Shown here one piece after another: positions 1 to 5,714 of a stretch of 7,220 bases of DNA. The notes under the pieces were generated by a model. The model was given only the letters and a program-made list of their open reading frames with translations, had not been told where the DNA came from and searched no databases. Every line of letters begins with the position of its first letter. Within the stretch, counting starts at the first letter, position 1. A program made the translations under genes and the position numbers. The stretch comes from Alcanivorax sp. UBA4485 (GTDB taxonomy: Bacteria; Pseudomonadota; Gammaproteobacteria; Pseudomonadales; Alcanivoracaceae): contig DGNT01000186.1 in assembly GCA_002389055.1 (NCBI GenBank), positions 8,929-16,148 of the forward strand. Reading direction: 5' to 3'.

Positions 1-791
1 CACAGCACCAGCTCCTCGCTGACGCGCGACAGGTGGGTCACGCACAGCGCCGCCAGGGCGCAGAATTCAATCGCGAAATCCCGGTCGCTGACCGCGTCCA
101 GGGAGTTTTCGCAGACTTCGTCGAAGCCCAGCAGCTCGCGGGTACGCTCGCGGATGATCGGGTAGGTGGTGCCGGCCAGGGCGGCGGCGCCCAGCGGCAT
201 GCGGTTGACCCGCTTGCGGCAGTCGGCGAGCCGTTCCCGGTCGCGCTTGAGCATCTCGAACCAGGCCAGCAGATGGTGGCCGAAGGTCACCGGCTGGGCG
301 GTCTGCAGGTGGGTGAAGCCGGGCATGATGGTGGCCGCCTCGCGTTCCGCCTGGTCCAGCAGGCCGGTCATCAGCCGTTCCATTTCGCCGTCGATCAGGT
401 CGATCTCGTCGCGCAGCCACAGGCGGATGTCGGTGGCCACCTGGTCGTTGCGGGAGCGGCCGGTGTGCAGCTTCTTGCCGGTGATGCCGATCTTGTCGGT
501 GAGGCGCGCCTCGATGTTCATGTGCACGTCTTCCAGGGCCACCGACCATTCGAACTCACCGGCCTCGATCTCGGCGCGGATTTCATCCAGGCCCTGAATA
601 ATGGCGTCGCGCTCGTCATCGGTGAGCACGCCAGCCTCCGCGAGCATGGTGGCATGGGCCTGGGAGCCCTGGATGTCCTGGCGGTACATGCGGCGGTCAA
701 AGCCGACGCTGGCGGTGAAGGCCTGCACGAAGGCGTCGGTGGACTCGCTGAAGCGGCCGCCCCAGAGTTGGTTTTGCTGGTTGTCGCTCAT
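1..791 (-). CDS. argH: Argininosuccinate lyase, N-terminal part (cut by window edge)
   Basis: Catalyses the last step of arginine synthesis: argininosuccinate to arginine plus fumarate, in the cytoplasm, as a homotetramer of the fumarase/aspartase superfamily. Reading leftward from ATG at 791, 263 codons are visible, beginning MSDNQQNQLWGGRF; LWGGRF is the usual ArgH N-terminus. Further family motifs are HTGRSRNDQVATD (residues 109-121) and GFTHLQTAQPVTFGHH (158-173). T160-H161 correspond to the catalytic Thr-His pair of animal argininosuccinate lyase/delta-crystallin. The visible part ends at about residue 263. The family is about 460 residues long, so the superfamily signature loop (GSSxMPxKxN), which carries the catalytic serine, lies off the window. 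An in-frame GTG at 803 would add four residues; ATG 791 is preferred by convention, as neither has a strong Shine-Dalgarno. The gene is divergent from algZ, as in Pseudomonas. Identity is very secure. Confidence 0.97.
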   Translation of the reverse strand, partial: MSDNQQNQLWGGRFSESTDAFVQAFTASVGFDRRMYRQDIQGSQAHATMLAEAGVLTDDERDAIIQGLDEIRAEIEAGEFEWSVALEDVHMNIEARLTDKIGITGKKLHTGRSRNDQVATDIRLWLRDEIDLIDGEMERLMTGLLDQAEREAATIMPGFTHLQTAQPVTFGHHLLAWFEMLKRDRERLADCRKRVNRMPLGAAALAGTTYPIIRERTRELLGFDEVCENSLDAVSDRDFAIEFCALAALCVTHLSRVSEELVL

Positions 792-841
792 CTTGCTGCT
801 CACGTCCGGCTTGCGGGAATACGGGAATTGACAGGGCGCGC

Positions 842-850
842 AGTATAGCA
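842..850 (-). promoter_or_regulatory. Probable argH promoter, extended -10
   Basis: On the minus strand these bases read TGCTATACT, an extended -10 (TGn plus TATACT, five of six matches to TATAAT). Transcription would start near 835, giving a leader of about 44 nt before the argH ATG. No good -35 is seen, which is acceptable for extended -10 promoters. Sequence inference only. Confidence 0.6.
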
Positions 851-861
851 TCGCCGGACGG

Positions 862-870
862 TGGTATCGT
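862..870 (+). promoter_or_regulatory. Possible algZ promoter, extended -10
   Basis: The plus strand reads TGGTATCGT, a TGn extension followed by TATCGT (four of six matches). Transcription would begin near 877, about 34 nt before the algZ ATG. There is no recognisable -35. A perfect TTGACA at 828-833 lies too far upstream (31 bp spacer) to serve this -10. Weaker than the argH element. Confidence 0.4.
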
Positions 871-910
871 ACCCGAAAGCGTCGCCCCCTTTCCGACAAC
901 AAGAGCGCCC

Positions 911-1936
911 ATGTCCGAGCCCCAGAACAATGTGTTCCTGCCCGACCTGTGTACCACCCGCGCCGTGCTGGTGGTGGTGGTGGCGTCGGAATTGATGGCC
1001 ATCGTGATCAGCCTGGTGGCCGGCTACTTCGAGCCCTTCGGGTTCGAGCGGCTGGCGCTGACGTCGCTGTTCATTCAGTGGATCGCGCTGACCTCGGCGG
1101 CGCTGGTCTGCCAGCTGCGCGGGCGCCTCAACCGCCTGCCGCAGGCCTGGGCGGCGCTGGCGGTTGTGGGGCTGGTGGCGTTCGATACGCTGCTGTTCAG
1201 CCTGCTGGCCCGGACGCTGATGTCCTGGGTGTCCGCCGCCGCCATGCCGCCTCTTTGGCATTGGGACATTCTCGCCAACGTGCTGATCGCGGCGATCATC
1301 TCCGGCCTGGTGATGCGCTACTTCTATGTGCAGGAACAGCTGCGGATCAAGGACCGGGCGGAGCTGAAATCCCGCATCCAGGCGCTGCAGTCGCGCATCC
1401 GGCCGCATTTCCTGTTCAACTCCATGAACATCATCGCCACTCTGATCCGCATTGATCCGGACGCCGCCGAGCAGGCGGTGGAAGACCTGTCGAGCCTGTT
1501 TCGCGCCAGCCTCAAGGACAGCGGCAGCGAAGTGACCCTGGCCGAGGAACTGGCCCTGTGCGAGCGCTACATTCGCATCGAACAGCTGCGCCTCGGCGAG
1601 CGTCTGGGGGTGGAATGGCACATTGAGCTGGCGCCCGAATCCGTCGCGTTGCCGCTTTTGACGTTGCAACCGCTGCTGGAAAATGCCATCTATCATGGTA
1701 TTCAGCCGCTCGCCGGCGGCGGTGTGGTGCGCATCGCCGCCGCCATCGAGCAGGGCCGGGTGGTGCTGCGTGTCAGTAACCCGAAACAGGATTGCGCCAG
1801 TGAGCACCAGGGCAACCGCATGGCGCTGGACAATATTCAACACCGCCTGGAGGCCCTGCACGGCCCCAGTGTGTCGGTGTCGGCCCGTTCGCAACAACAA
1901 CACTATGAGATTGAAATCAGCTACCCGCTCCAATAA
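911..1936 (+). CDS. algZ: AlgZ/FimS-type sensor histidine kinase (LytS-like His_kinase family)
   Basis: Membrane sensor kinase of 341 residues, the likely partner of the AlgR-type regulator that starts 32 bp after its stop. Four hydrophobic segments (about 17-40, 47-69, 77-100 and 118-140) form the membrane sensor; no periplasmic domain is evident. A short linker leads to the phosphoacceptor motif LQSRIRPHFLFNSMN with H166, typical of the LytS/YehU/AlgZ class (Pfam His_kinase). The ATPase part has an N-box at LLENAIYHG (N258), then VSNP (288-291) and GNRMALDNIQHRL (301-313), where classical kinases have DxGxG and GxGxGLxN, so its glycine boxes look degraded. In Pseudomonas, AlgZ/FimS with AlgR controls alginate and type IV pilus functions; whether that holds here is inference. 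ATG 911 has only a weak ribosome site (AAGAG, 901-905), but no better start is seen. Confidence 0.9.
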   Translation: MSEPQNNVFLPDLCTTRAVLVVVVASELMAIVISLVAGYFEPFGFERLALTSLFIQWIALTSAALVCQLRGRLNRLPQAWAALAVVGLVAFDTLLFSLLARTLMSWVSAAAMPPLWHWDILANVLIAAIISGLVMRYFYVQEQLRIKDRAELKSRIQALQSRIRPHFLFNSMNIIATLIRIDPDAAEQAVEDLSSLFRASLKDSGSEVTLAEELALCERYIRIEQLRLGERLGVEWHIELAPESVALPLLTLQPLLENAIYHGIQPLAGGGVVRIAAAIEQGRVVLRVSNPKQDCASEHQGNRMALDNIQHRLEALHGPSVSVSARSQQQHYEIEISYPLQ

Positions 1937-1957
1937 AAGAAACGGGTGAATAAGAAC

Positions 1958-1964
1958 AAGGGGA
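1958..1964 (+). promoter_or_regulatory. Ribosome binding site of algR
   Basis: AAGGGGA four bases before ATG 1969. It favours this start over the in-frame ATG at 1987, which would align with the shorter N-terminus of Pseudomonas AlgR but has no comparable Shine-Dalgarno. Confidence 0.65.
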
Positions 1965-1968
1965 ACCC

Positions 1969-2727
1969 ATGGACGACATCGCGAAAATGCAGGTCCTGGT
2001 CTGCGACGACGAGGCCCTGGCCAGAATGCGCCTGAAACGTCTGGTGGAGATGGCCAACATGGAAGTCAGCGCGGAAGCCGCCAGCGGCCGTGAAGCGGTG
2101 GAAAGCGCCGGGCGGCTGCGCCCGGACGTGGTGTTGATGGACATTCGCATGCCGGACATGGATGGCCTGGAAGCGGCCGCCCATCTGGACAAGATGGAGA
2201 ACCCGCCGGCGGTGATTTTCTGCACCGCCTACGAAGAACACGCCCTGCAGGCGTTCCGCGTGCACGCCGTGGATTACCTGCTCAAGCCGGTGGGCGCCCA
2301 GGACCTCAAGCAGGCCCTGGACAAGGCGCGCGCCCTCAACCGGGTGCAGATCGCCGAGCTGAGCCACAAGATGGCGGCCAACCAGACCGGCCGCCGGCGC
2401 CACCTGAGCGCCCGCACCCACCGCGGCCTGGAACTGGTGCCGGTGGAGGAAGTGCGCTACTTCCAGGCCGACCAAAAGTACGTGGCCGTGCACCACGCTG
2501 GCGGCTACGTGCTGATCGACGAACCGCTCAAGGCCCTGGAAGACGAATTCGGCGACCTGTTCGTGCGCATCCACCGCAGCACTCTGGCGTCGCTGCATTT
2601 TATCGAAAGCCTGGAATGCTCCAGCCAGGGCCGCTTCGAAGTCCGCCTGCGCGGCGTCGACGAACCGCTCAACGTCAGCCGCCGCCACATGCCCGGCCTG
2701 CGCCGCGCCCTCGTCAAACGCGGCTGA
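1969..2727 (+). CDS. algR: AlgR-type LytTR response regulator
   Basis: DNA-binding response regulator of 252 residues. The receiver domain (about 7-125) has the acidic pair D13-D14, the phosphoacceptor D58 in LMDIRMPDMDG, T86 in FCTAYEE and K106 in DYLLKP. The C-terminal LytTR domain (about 145-248) contains GLELVPVEEVRYFQADQKYV, then RIHRSTLAS and NVSRRHMPGLR, typical of the AlgR/LytR/AgrA DNA-binding fold. LytTR proteins bind paired short sites as dimers. It follows the kinase gene on the same strand and is probably co-transcribed with it. The start at 1969 adds six residues (MDDIAK) ahead of the usual MxVLVxDDE opening. Pseudomonas AlgR activates alginate and twitching-motility genes; the regulon here is unknown. 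No copy of the AlgR box CCGTTCGTC was noticed in the window. The inverted repeat at 2732 begins four bases after the stop codon. Confidence 0.95.
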   Translation: MDDIAKMQVLVCDDEALARMRLKRLVEMANMEVSAEAASGREAVESAGRLRPDVVLMDIRMPDMDGLEAAAHLDKMENPPAVIFCTAYEEHALQAFRVHAVDYLLKPVGAQDLKQALDKARALNRVQIAELSHKMAANQTGRRRHLSARTHRGLELVPVEEVRYFQADQKYVAVHHAGGYVLIDEPLKALEDEFGDLFVRIHRSTLASLHFIESLECSSQGRFEVRLRGVDEPLNVSRRHMPGLRRALVKRG

Positions 2728-2731
2728 AAAA

Positions 2732-2896
2732 CAGTTGATAGTTGATAGTGGACAGTTGATAGCTCGCGATCGGGCGCCTTGCCGGCTTTCCGGTGGGTGC
2801 CCGCGACGGGGCGACGGAGCTGGCCGCTACGCTTAAACCTCTCTAGTCGGTGTTTTCGCTTTTAGCTATCAACTGTCCACTATCAACTGTCAACTG
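2732..2896. repeat. 165 bp element with 33 bp near-perfect inverted repeat ends
   Basis: The left arm (2732-2764) and right arm (2864-2896) are reverse complements at 32 of 33 positions; the one mismatch (T2739 against G2889) would be a U-G wobble in RNA. Each arm consists of four 7 bp units: GTTGATA, GTTGATA, GTGGACA, GTTGATA on the left, and TATCAAC, TGTCCAC, TATCAAC, TGTCAAC on the right. The 99 bp between the arms is mostly GC-rich and has its own hairpin. The arms are AT-rich compared with the neighbouring genes. The element fills most of the algR-hemC gap and encodes nothing convincing. It could be a small non-autonomous mobile element, an extragenic palindrome, or a strong bidirectional RNA structure separating algR from hemC. 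Confidence 0.9.
2771..2803. repeat. GC-rich hairpin inside the algR-hemC inverted repeat
   Basis: CGGGCGCC (2771-2778) pairs with GGTGCCCG (2796-2803) with one G-U wobble, and a smaller CCGG/CCGG stem (2782-2785 with 2790-2793) sits inside. It is not followed by a T-run, so it is not a textbook intrinsic terminator. Confidence 0.55.
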
Positions 2897-2932
2897 GCGC
2901 CGCCGCGTTCGGCGCAGCCCGGGTCTTTCCGT

Positions 2933-2938
2933 TACACT
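2933..2938 (+). promoter_or_regulatory. Possible hemC promoter -10 box
   Basis: TACACT matches TATAAT at four of six positions, in the context GTTACACTAG. A start near 2945 would give a leader of about 26 nt. No clear -35 is seen 16-18 bp upstream. It is placed between the inverted repeat and hemC, so hemC could be expressed independently of algR. Confidence 0.4.
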
Positions 2939-2960
2939 AGGCGCCATCTATTCCCCGCCC

Positions 2961-2965
2961 AGGAG
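2961..2965 (+). promoter_or_regulatory. Ribosome binding site of hemC
   Basis: AGGAG five bases before ATG 2971, a good Shine-Dalgarno that fixes the hemC start. Confidence 0.7.
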
Positions 2966-2970
2966 CTCCC

Positions 2971-3906
2971 ATGTCCCGCGAGATATTGCGCATTGCTACC
3001 CGTTCCAGCCCCCTGGCCATCTGGCAGGCGGAGTACGTGCAGAAACGGCTGGAGGCGTTGCATCCGGGGTTGCGCGTGGAGCTGGTGCGGATCAAGACCC
3101 AGGGCGACAAGATTCTGGACACACCGCTGGCGAAAATCGGCGGTAAGGGGCTGTTCGTCAAGGAGCTGGAAGAGGCGATGATGGACGGGCGCGCGGACAT
3201 CGCCGTGCACTCCATGAAGGACGTGCCCATGGAGCTGCCCGAAGGCATGGCGCTGCCGGTGATCTGTGAGCGCGAAGACCCCCGCGACGCTTTCGTCTCC
3301 AACCACTACGACAGCCTGATGGGCCTGCCCGAGGGCGCCCGGCTGGGCACCTCCAGCCTGCGCCGCCAGTCCCAGGCGATGGCCAACCGGCCGGACCTGA
3401 AAGTGTCCAGTCTGCGTGGCAACGTACAGACCCGCCTGGGCAAGCTGGACGCCGGTGAATTCGACGCCATTATCCTCGCCTCCGCCGGGCTCAAGCGCCT
3501 GCAAATGCACGAGCGCATTCGTTACGACATGCCGCCGGAGGAATCCCTGCCGGCGGTGGGCCAGGGCGCCGTGGGCATCGAGTGCCGCGCGGACGACGCC
3601 GACACCCGGGCCTTGCTGGCACCGCTCAGCGACGCCCTGACCTGGGACCGGGTCACCGCCGAGCGGGCCATGAACCGCCGCCTGGAAGGCGGCTGCCAGG
3701 TACCGATCGCCGGCTTCGCGCTGCTCGAGGACGACGGCCAGCTGTGGCTGCGCGGTCTGGTGGCCAGTGAGGACGGCACCACGGTGTTGCGCGCCGAGGC
3801 CCGTGCCCCCCGCGCCGACGCCAGGGAGCTGGGCATCGGCATCGCTGAATCGCTGCTGGAGCAGGGCGCCGACCGGATCCTGCGCGACCTGTACGACCGC
3901 GCATGA
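2971..3906 (+). CDS. hemC: Porphobilinogen deaminase (hydroxymethylbilane synthase)
   Basis: Cytoplasmic enzyme that joins four porphobilinogen molecules head to tail into hydroxymethylbilane, releasing four ammonia, in heme and sirohaem synthesis. The 311-residue product has the usual family length. Cofactor attachment is at C242 in RRLEGGCQVPI, the dipyrromethane-binding cysteine, at the same number as in E. coli. Other active-site residues are visible: R11 in ATRSSPLA, K83-D84 in AVHSMKDVP, R131-R132 in GTSSLRRQ, and R149 and R155 in SLRGNVQTRLGKL. Nothing is missing or altered in these motifs. The stop codon overlaps the hemD start (ATGA), so the two genes are probably translationally coupled. 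Upstream algR lies on the same strand, but the long inverted repeat and a possible separate promoter lie between them. Confidence 0.98.
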   Translation: MSREILRIATRSSPLAIWQAEYVQKRLEALHPGLRVELVRIKTQGDKILDTPLAKIGGKGLFVKELEEAMMDGRADIAVHSMKDVPMELPEGMALPVICEREDPRDAFVSNHYDSLMGLPEGARLGTSSLRRQSQAMANRPDLKVSSLRGNVQTRLGKLDAGEFDAIILASAGLKRLQMHERIRYDMPPEESLPAVGQGAVGIECRADDADTRALLAPLSDALTWDRVTAERAMNRRLEGGCQVPIAGFALLEDDGQLWLRGLVASEDGTTVLRAEARAPRADARELGIGIAESLLEQGADRILRDLYDRA

Positions 3907-4607
3907 GCCGTGCCGTGGTGGTGACCCGGCCCGCCGGCCAGGGCGAGCCGCTGGCGGCGCGGTTGGTGGACAGCGGTCACCGGGCCTGGGCGGTGCCGGC
4001 GCTGGCCATCGAGCCGCTGCCGCTGGCCGGTGCCCACCGCCGGCTGCTGTTTGATCTGGACCTCTACCACGCGGTGTTCTTTGTCAGCGCCAACGCCGCT
4101 CACCATGCCCTGAACGTCTTCGCCGACCTCTGGCCGCAATGGCCGGTAGGGGTGCACTGGCTGGCGGTGGGGGAATCCACCGCCGCCGTGATCCGCGATG
4201 CCGGGCTCACCCCGGAATACCCGCGCAGCGGCTTTAATTCCGAGGCGGTGCTGGCGTTGCCCTGTCTGGCGTCGGTGGTGGAAAAGCGCATTCTGATCTG
4301 CCGTGGCGACAGTGGCCGCGACTGGCTGGCGGCGCGGCTGCGGGAAAAAGGGGCCGGCGTGGACGTGGTGCCCTTTTACCGGCGCTTGCCCGCCCCTGGC
4401 CGTCACTGGCCCGAGGGCGCCGATACGGTGATGATCACCAGCGTCGAGGGTTGGCGGGCGATGACCGCGCTGGTGCCCGCCGGGGCCACCGTGATTGCCG
4501 CCGGCGAGCGGGTGGCCGCCGCCGTGGCCGAGCGTCATCCGGGGCCGCTGGTGGTGGCCGCCAGCGCCCACGACACCGACATGCTGGCCGCCGTGCCCCC
4601 GTCTTGA
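3903..4607 (+). CDS. hemD: Uroporphyrinogen-III synthase
   Basis: Cyclises hydroxymethylbilane to uroporphyrinogen III while inverting ring D; its substrate is the product of the overlapping upstream gene. HemD is poorly conserved, but the pattern is recognisable: VVVTRPAGQGEPLAARL (5-21), FFVSANAAHHAL (59-70), WLAVGESTAAVIRDAG (86-101), then FNSEAVLALP, ILICRGDSGRDWLAARLREK and a following FYRR, with ITSVEGWRAM and VIAAGERVAAAVAERH near the end. At 234 residues it is slightly shorter than E. coli HemD (246), with no sign of truncation. No strong Shine-Dalgarno precedes the ATG at 3903, consistent with coupling through the 4 bp overlap with hemC. It is a stand-alone protein, not fused to HemX or to a methyltransferase. 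Confidence 0.95.
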   Translation: MSRAVVVTRPAGQGEPLAARLVDSGHRAWAVPALAIEPLPLAGAHRRLLFDLDLYHAVFFVSANAAHHALNVFADLWPQWPVGVHWLAVGESTAAVIRDAGLTPEYPRSGFNSEAVLALPCLASVVEKRILICRGDSGRDWLAARLREKGAGVDVVPFYRRLPAPGRHWPEGADTVMITSVEGWRAMTALVPAGATVIAAGERVAAAVAERHPGPLVVAASAHDTDMLAAVPPS

Positions 4608-4631
4608 AGGGGCCTTCCGGCGCTAGCGTGT

Positions 4632-4674
4632 GACGATAAGGGGTTGGACGGCGCCCGCCGCTCTCTTTATCGTC
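4632..4674 (+). repeat. Long hairpin upstream of hemX
   Basis: GACGATAA (4632-4639) is exactly complementary to TTATCGTC (4667-4674). In RNA the stem extends to 12 bp (4632-4643 with 4663-4674) using two G-U pairs. A short inner stem CGGC/GCCG (4649-4652 with 4657-4660) caps it. Confidence 0.7.
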
Positions 4675-4680
4675 TATAGA

Positions 4681-4702
4681 TCCCGCCACCAGGCAGGCGG
4701 GA
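4681..4702 (+). repeat. Short GC hairpin just before the hemX ribosome site
   Basis: TCCCGCC (4681-4687) and GGCGGGA (4696-4702) form a perfect 7 bp stem with an 8-base loop. It ends 8 bases before the AGGGAGA ribosome site. The bases that follow are A-rich, not T-rich, so it is not a classic terminator. Confidence 0.65.
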
Positions 4703-4721
4703 ACAACAATAGGGAGACCCC

Positions 4722-5714
4722 ATGACGCACCGCGCTTTTCACCGCCAGCAGGGCTTGAGCCTCTGGCCGCTGCTTATCGTGCTTATTGTCCTCGCCGCTC
4801 TGGCCGCCGCCGGCTGGTGGGGCTGGCAACAATGGCGGGTGCTGGAGCAGGACCGCCGGGCCAGTCAGAGCGAAATCAGCGAGCTGCGCAGTGAACTGAA
4901 CCGGGAGTCCCAGCGCCGCGACCGGGCGCTCCAGGAAATACGCGAGTCCCAGGATCGCATCGAAGCCGCCCGTGCCCGCGACCGGGAAGCTTTGGCCGAT
5001 GTGCGCCAGGGCGGGCAGCGCCTGTGGCTGATCAACGAGGCGGAGTCCCTGGCCGCTCTGGCCGGCCAGCGTTTGATGCTCACCGGCGACGCCGAGGCCG
5101 CGCGCCGTCTGCTGCAGGCCGCCGACCAGACCCTGGCACGGCTGGACGATCCCCAGGCGCTGCCGGCGCGCAAGGCACTGGCGGTGGACATCGAAAAGCT
5201 CAACGGCGCCCGCCAGGTCGACATTGAGGCCATGGTGCTGCGCCTGGGCGCGCTGCAGGCGCTGATCCCGGAGCTGGCGGTGCCGGAGCGCCAGGCGCCG
5301 CCCGCCGGGGACACCGAACAGGACGCCGGCTGGTGGCAGCGCTTGCTCAACCATCTGCCGGTGACGGTGCGTCGCCACGACGGCGAAGTGCCGCTGCCGC
5401 TGACTGAAACCCAGGCGTCCACCGTGCGCCTGACGCTGGACGCCAGCCTGCAGCAAGCACAACTGGCGCTGATGCAGCGGCGCGTGAAGGCTTACCGGCA
5501 GGCGCTGGATAACGCTGCCGCCATGCTGAATCAGTGGTTCCAGGAAGATCAGGGGCGGGTCCGCCAAATGCGCGCCGCCCTGGAAGAGCTGGGTGGTCAG
5601 CAGGTGGAGCAGGCGTTGCCGGAAATCGGCGCCGGCCTGGACGCGGTGCGCGGCCTCAAGCGGGACCTGCTGAAAAGCGACGGTAACGGCGCGGCCGGGG
5701 AGGCCGGCCGATGA
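4722..5714 (+). CDS. hemX: HemX, membrane-anchored heme-operon protein
   Basis: Protein of 330 residues, typical of the HemX family found after hemCD in gammaproteobacteria. A short basic N-terminus (residues 1-11) is followed by one hydrophobic segment (about 13-34, LWPLLIVLIVLAALAAAGWW). Next comes a charged coiled-coil-like stretch (about 40-95, many E, R and Q), and then a largely helical region expected on the periplasmic side. Conserved-looking stretches include LWLINEAESLAALAGQRLML and WWQRLLNHLPVTVRRHD. Homologues are often labelled uroporphyrinogen-III C-methyltransferase, but no SAM-dependent methyltransferase motif is visible; the true function is unsettled, with a scaffold or membrane role in heme synthesis usually assumed. 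It is shorter than E. coli HemX (393). Start 4722 has a good ribosome site (AGGGAGA). Its stop overlaps hemY by 4 bp. Confidence 0.9.
   Translation: MTHRAFHRQQGLSLWPLLIVLIVLAALAAAGWWGWQQWRVLEQDRRASQSEISELRSELNRESQRRDRALQEIRESQDRIEAARARDREALADVRQGGQRLWLINEAESLAALAGQRLMLTGDAEAARRLLQAADQTLARLDDPQALPARKALAVDIEKLNGARQVDIEAMVLRLGALQALIPELAVPERQAPPAGDTEQDAGWWQRLLNHLPVTVRRHDGEVPLPLTETQASTVRLTLDASLQQAQLALMQRRVKAYRQALDNAAAMLNQWFQEDQGRVRQMRAALEELGGQQVEQALPEIGAGLDAVRGLKRDLLKSDGNGAAGEAGR
5697..5703 (+). promoter_or_regulatory. Ribosome binding site of hemY, inside hemX
   Basis: GGGGAGG seven bases before ATG 5711, within the last codons of hemX. It supports the start at 5711 and coupled translation. Confidence 0.55.

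Larger units (their letters stand above)
4608..4721 (+). promoter_or_regulatory. Structured hemD-hemX intergenic leader
   Basis: This 114 bp gap separates two otherwise overlapping gene pairs. It holds two RNA hairpins (4632-4674 and 4681-4702), listed separately. A poor promoter candidate, TTGGAC (4644-4649) with TATCGT (4668-4673) and an 18 bp spacer, overlaps the first hairpin. A Shine-Dalgarno AGGGAGA is at 4711-4717. Neither hairpin has a T-run after it, so readthrough from hemCD is likely, with possible attenuation, mRNA processing or a secondary start. Confidence 0.5.

Noticed and set aside
33..848. Long plus-strand open frame across argH
   Set aside because: It lies antisense to a clearly conserved argH frame, its translation resembles no family, and open frames are common opposite genes in GC-rich DNA.
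800..1933. 377-codon minus-strand open frame across algZ
   Set aside because: It is antisense to a kinase with intact family motifs. The product is rich in H, Q and R without domains, so it is a shadow frame.
1923..1947. ACCCG/CGGGT hairpin at the algZ-algR junction
   Set aside because: The stem is only 5 bp with a long loop; it is too weak to claim.
1921..2688. 255-codon minus-strand open frame across algR
   Set aside because: It is opposite a well-conserved response regulator, with no family resemblance of its own.
2732..2896. CRISPR array
   Set aside because: The heptamers are adjacent with no spacers, and the larger repeat is a single inverted pair, not a series of direct repeats.
2850..3146. 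98-codon plus-strand frame covering the inverted repeat and the hemC start
   Set aside because: It is made largely of the translated repeat arm and of hemC in another frame, with no ribosome site.
3522..4571. 349-codon minus-strand open frame across hemC and hemD
   Set aside because: It spans two overlapping real genes in antisense; composition and motifs are not those of a real protein.
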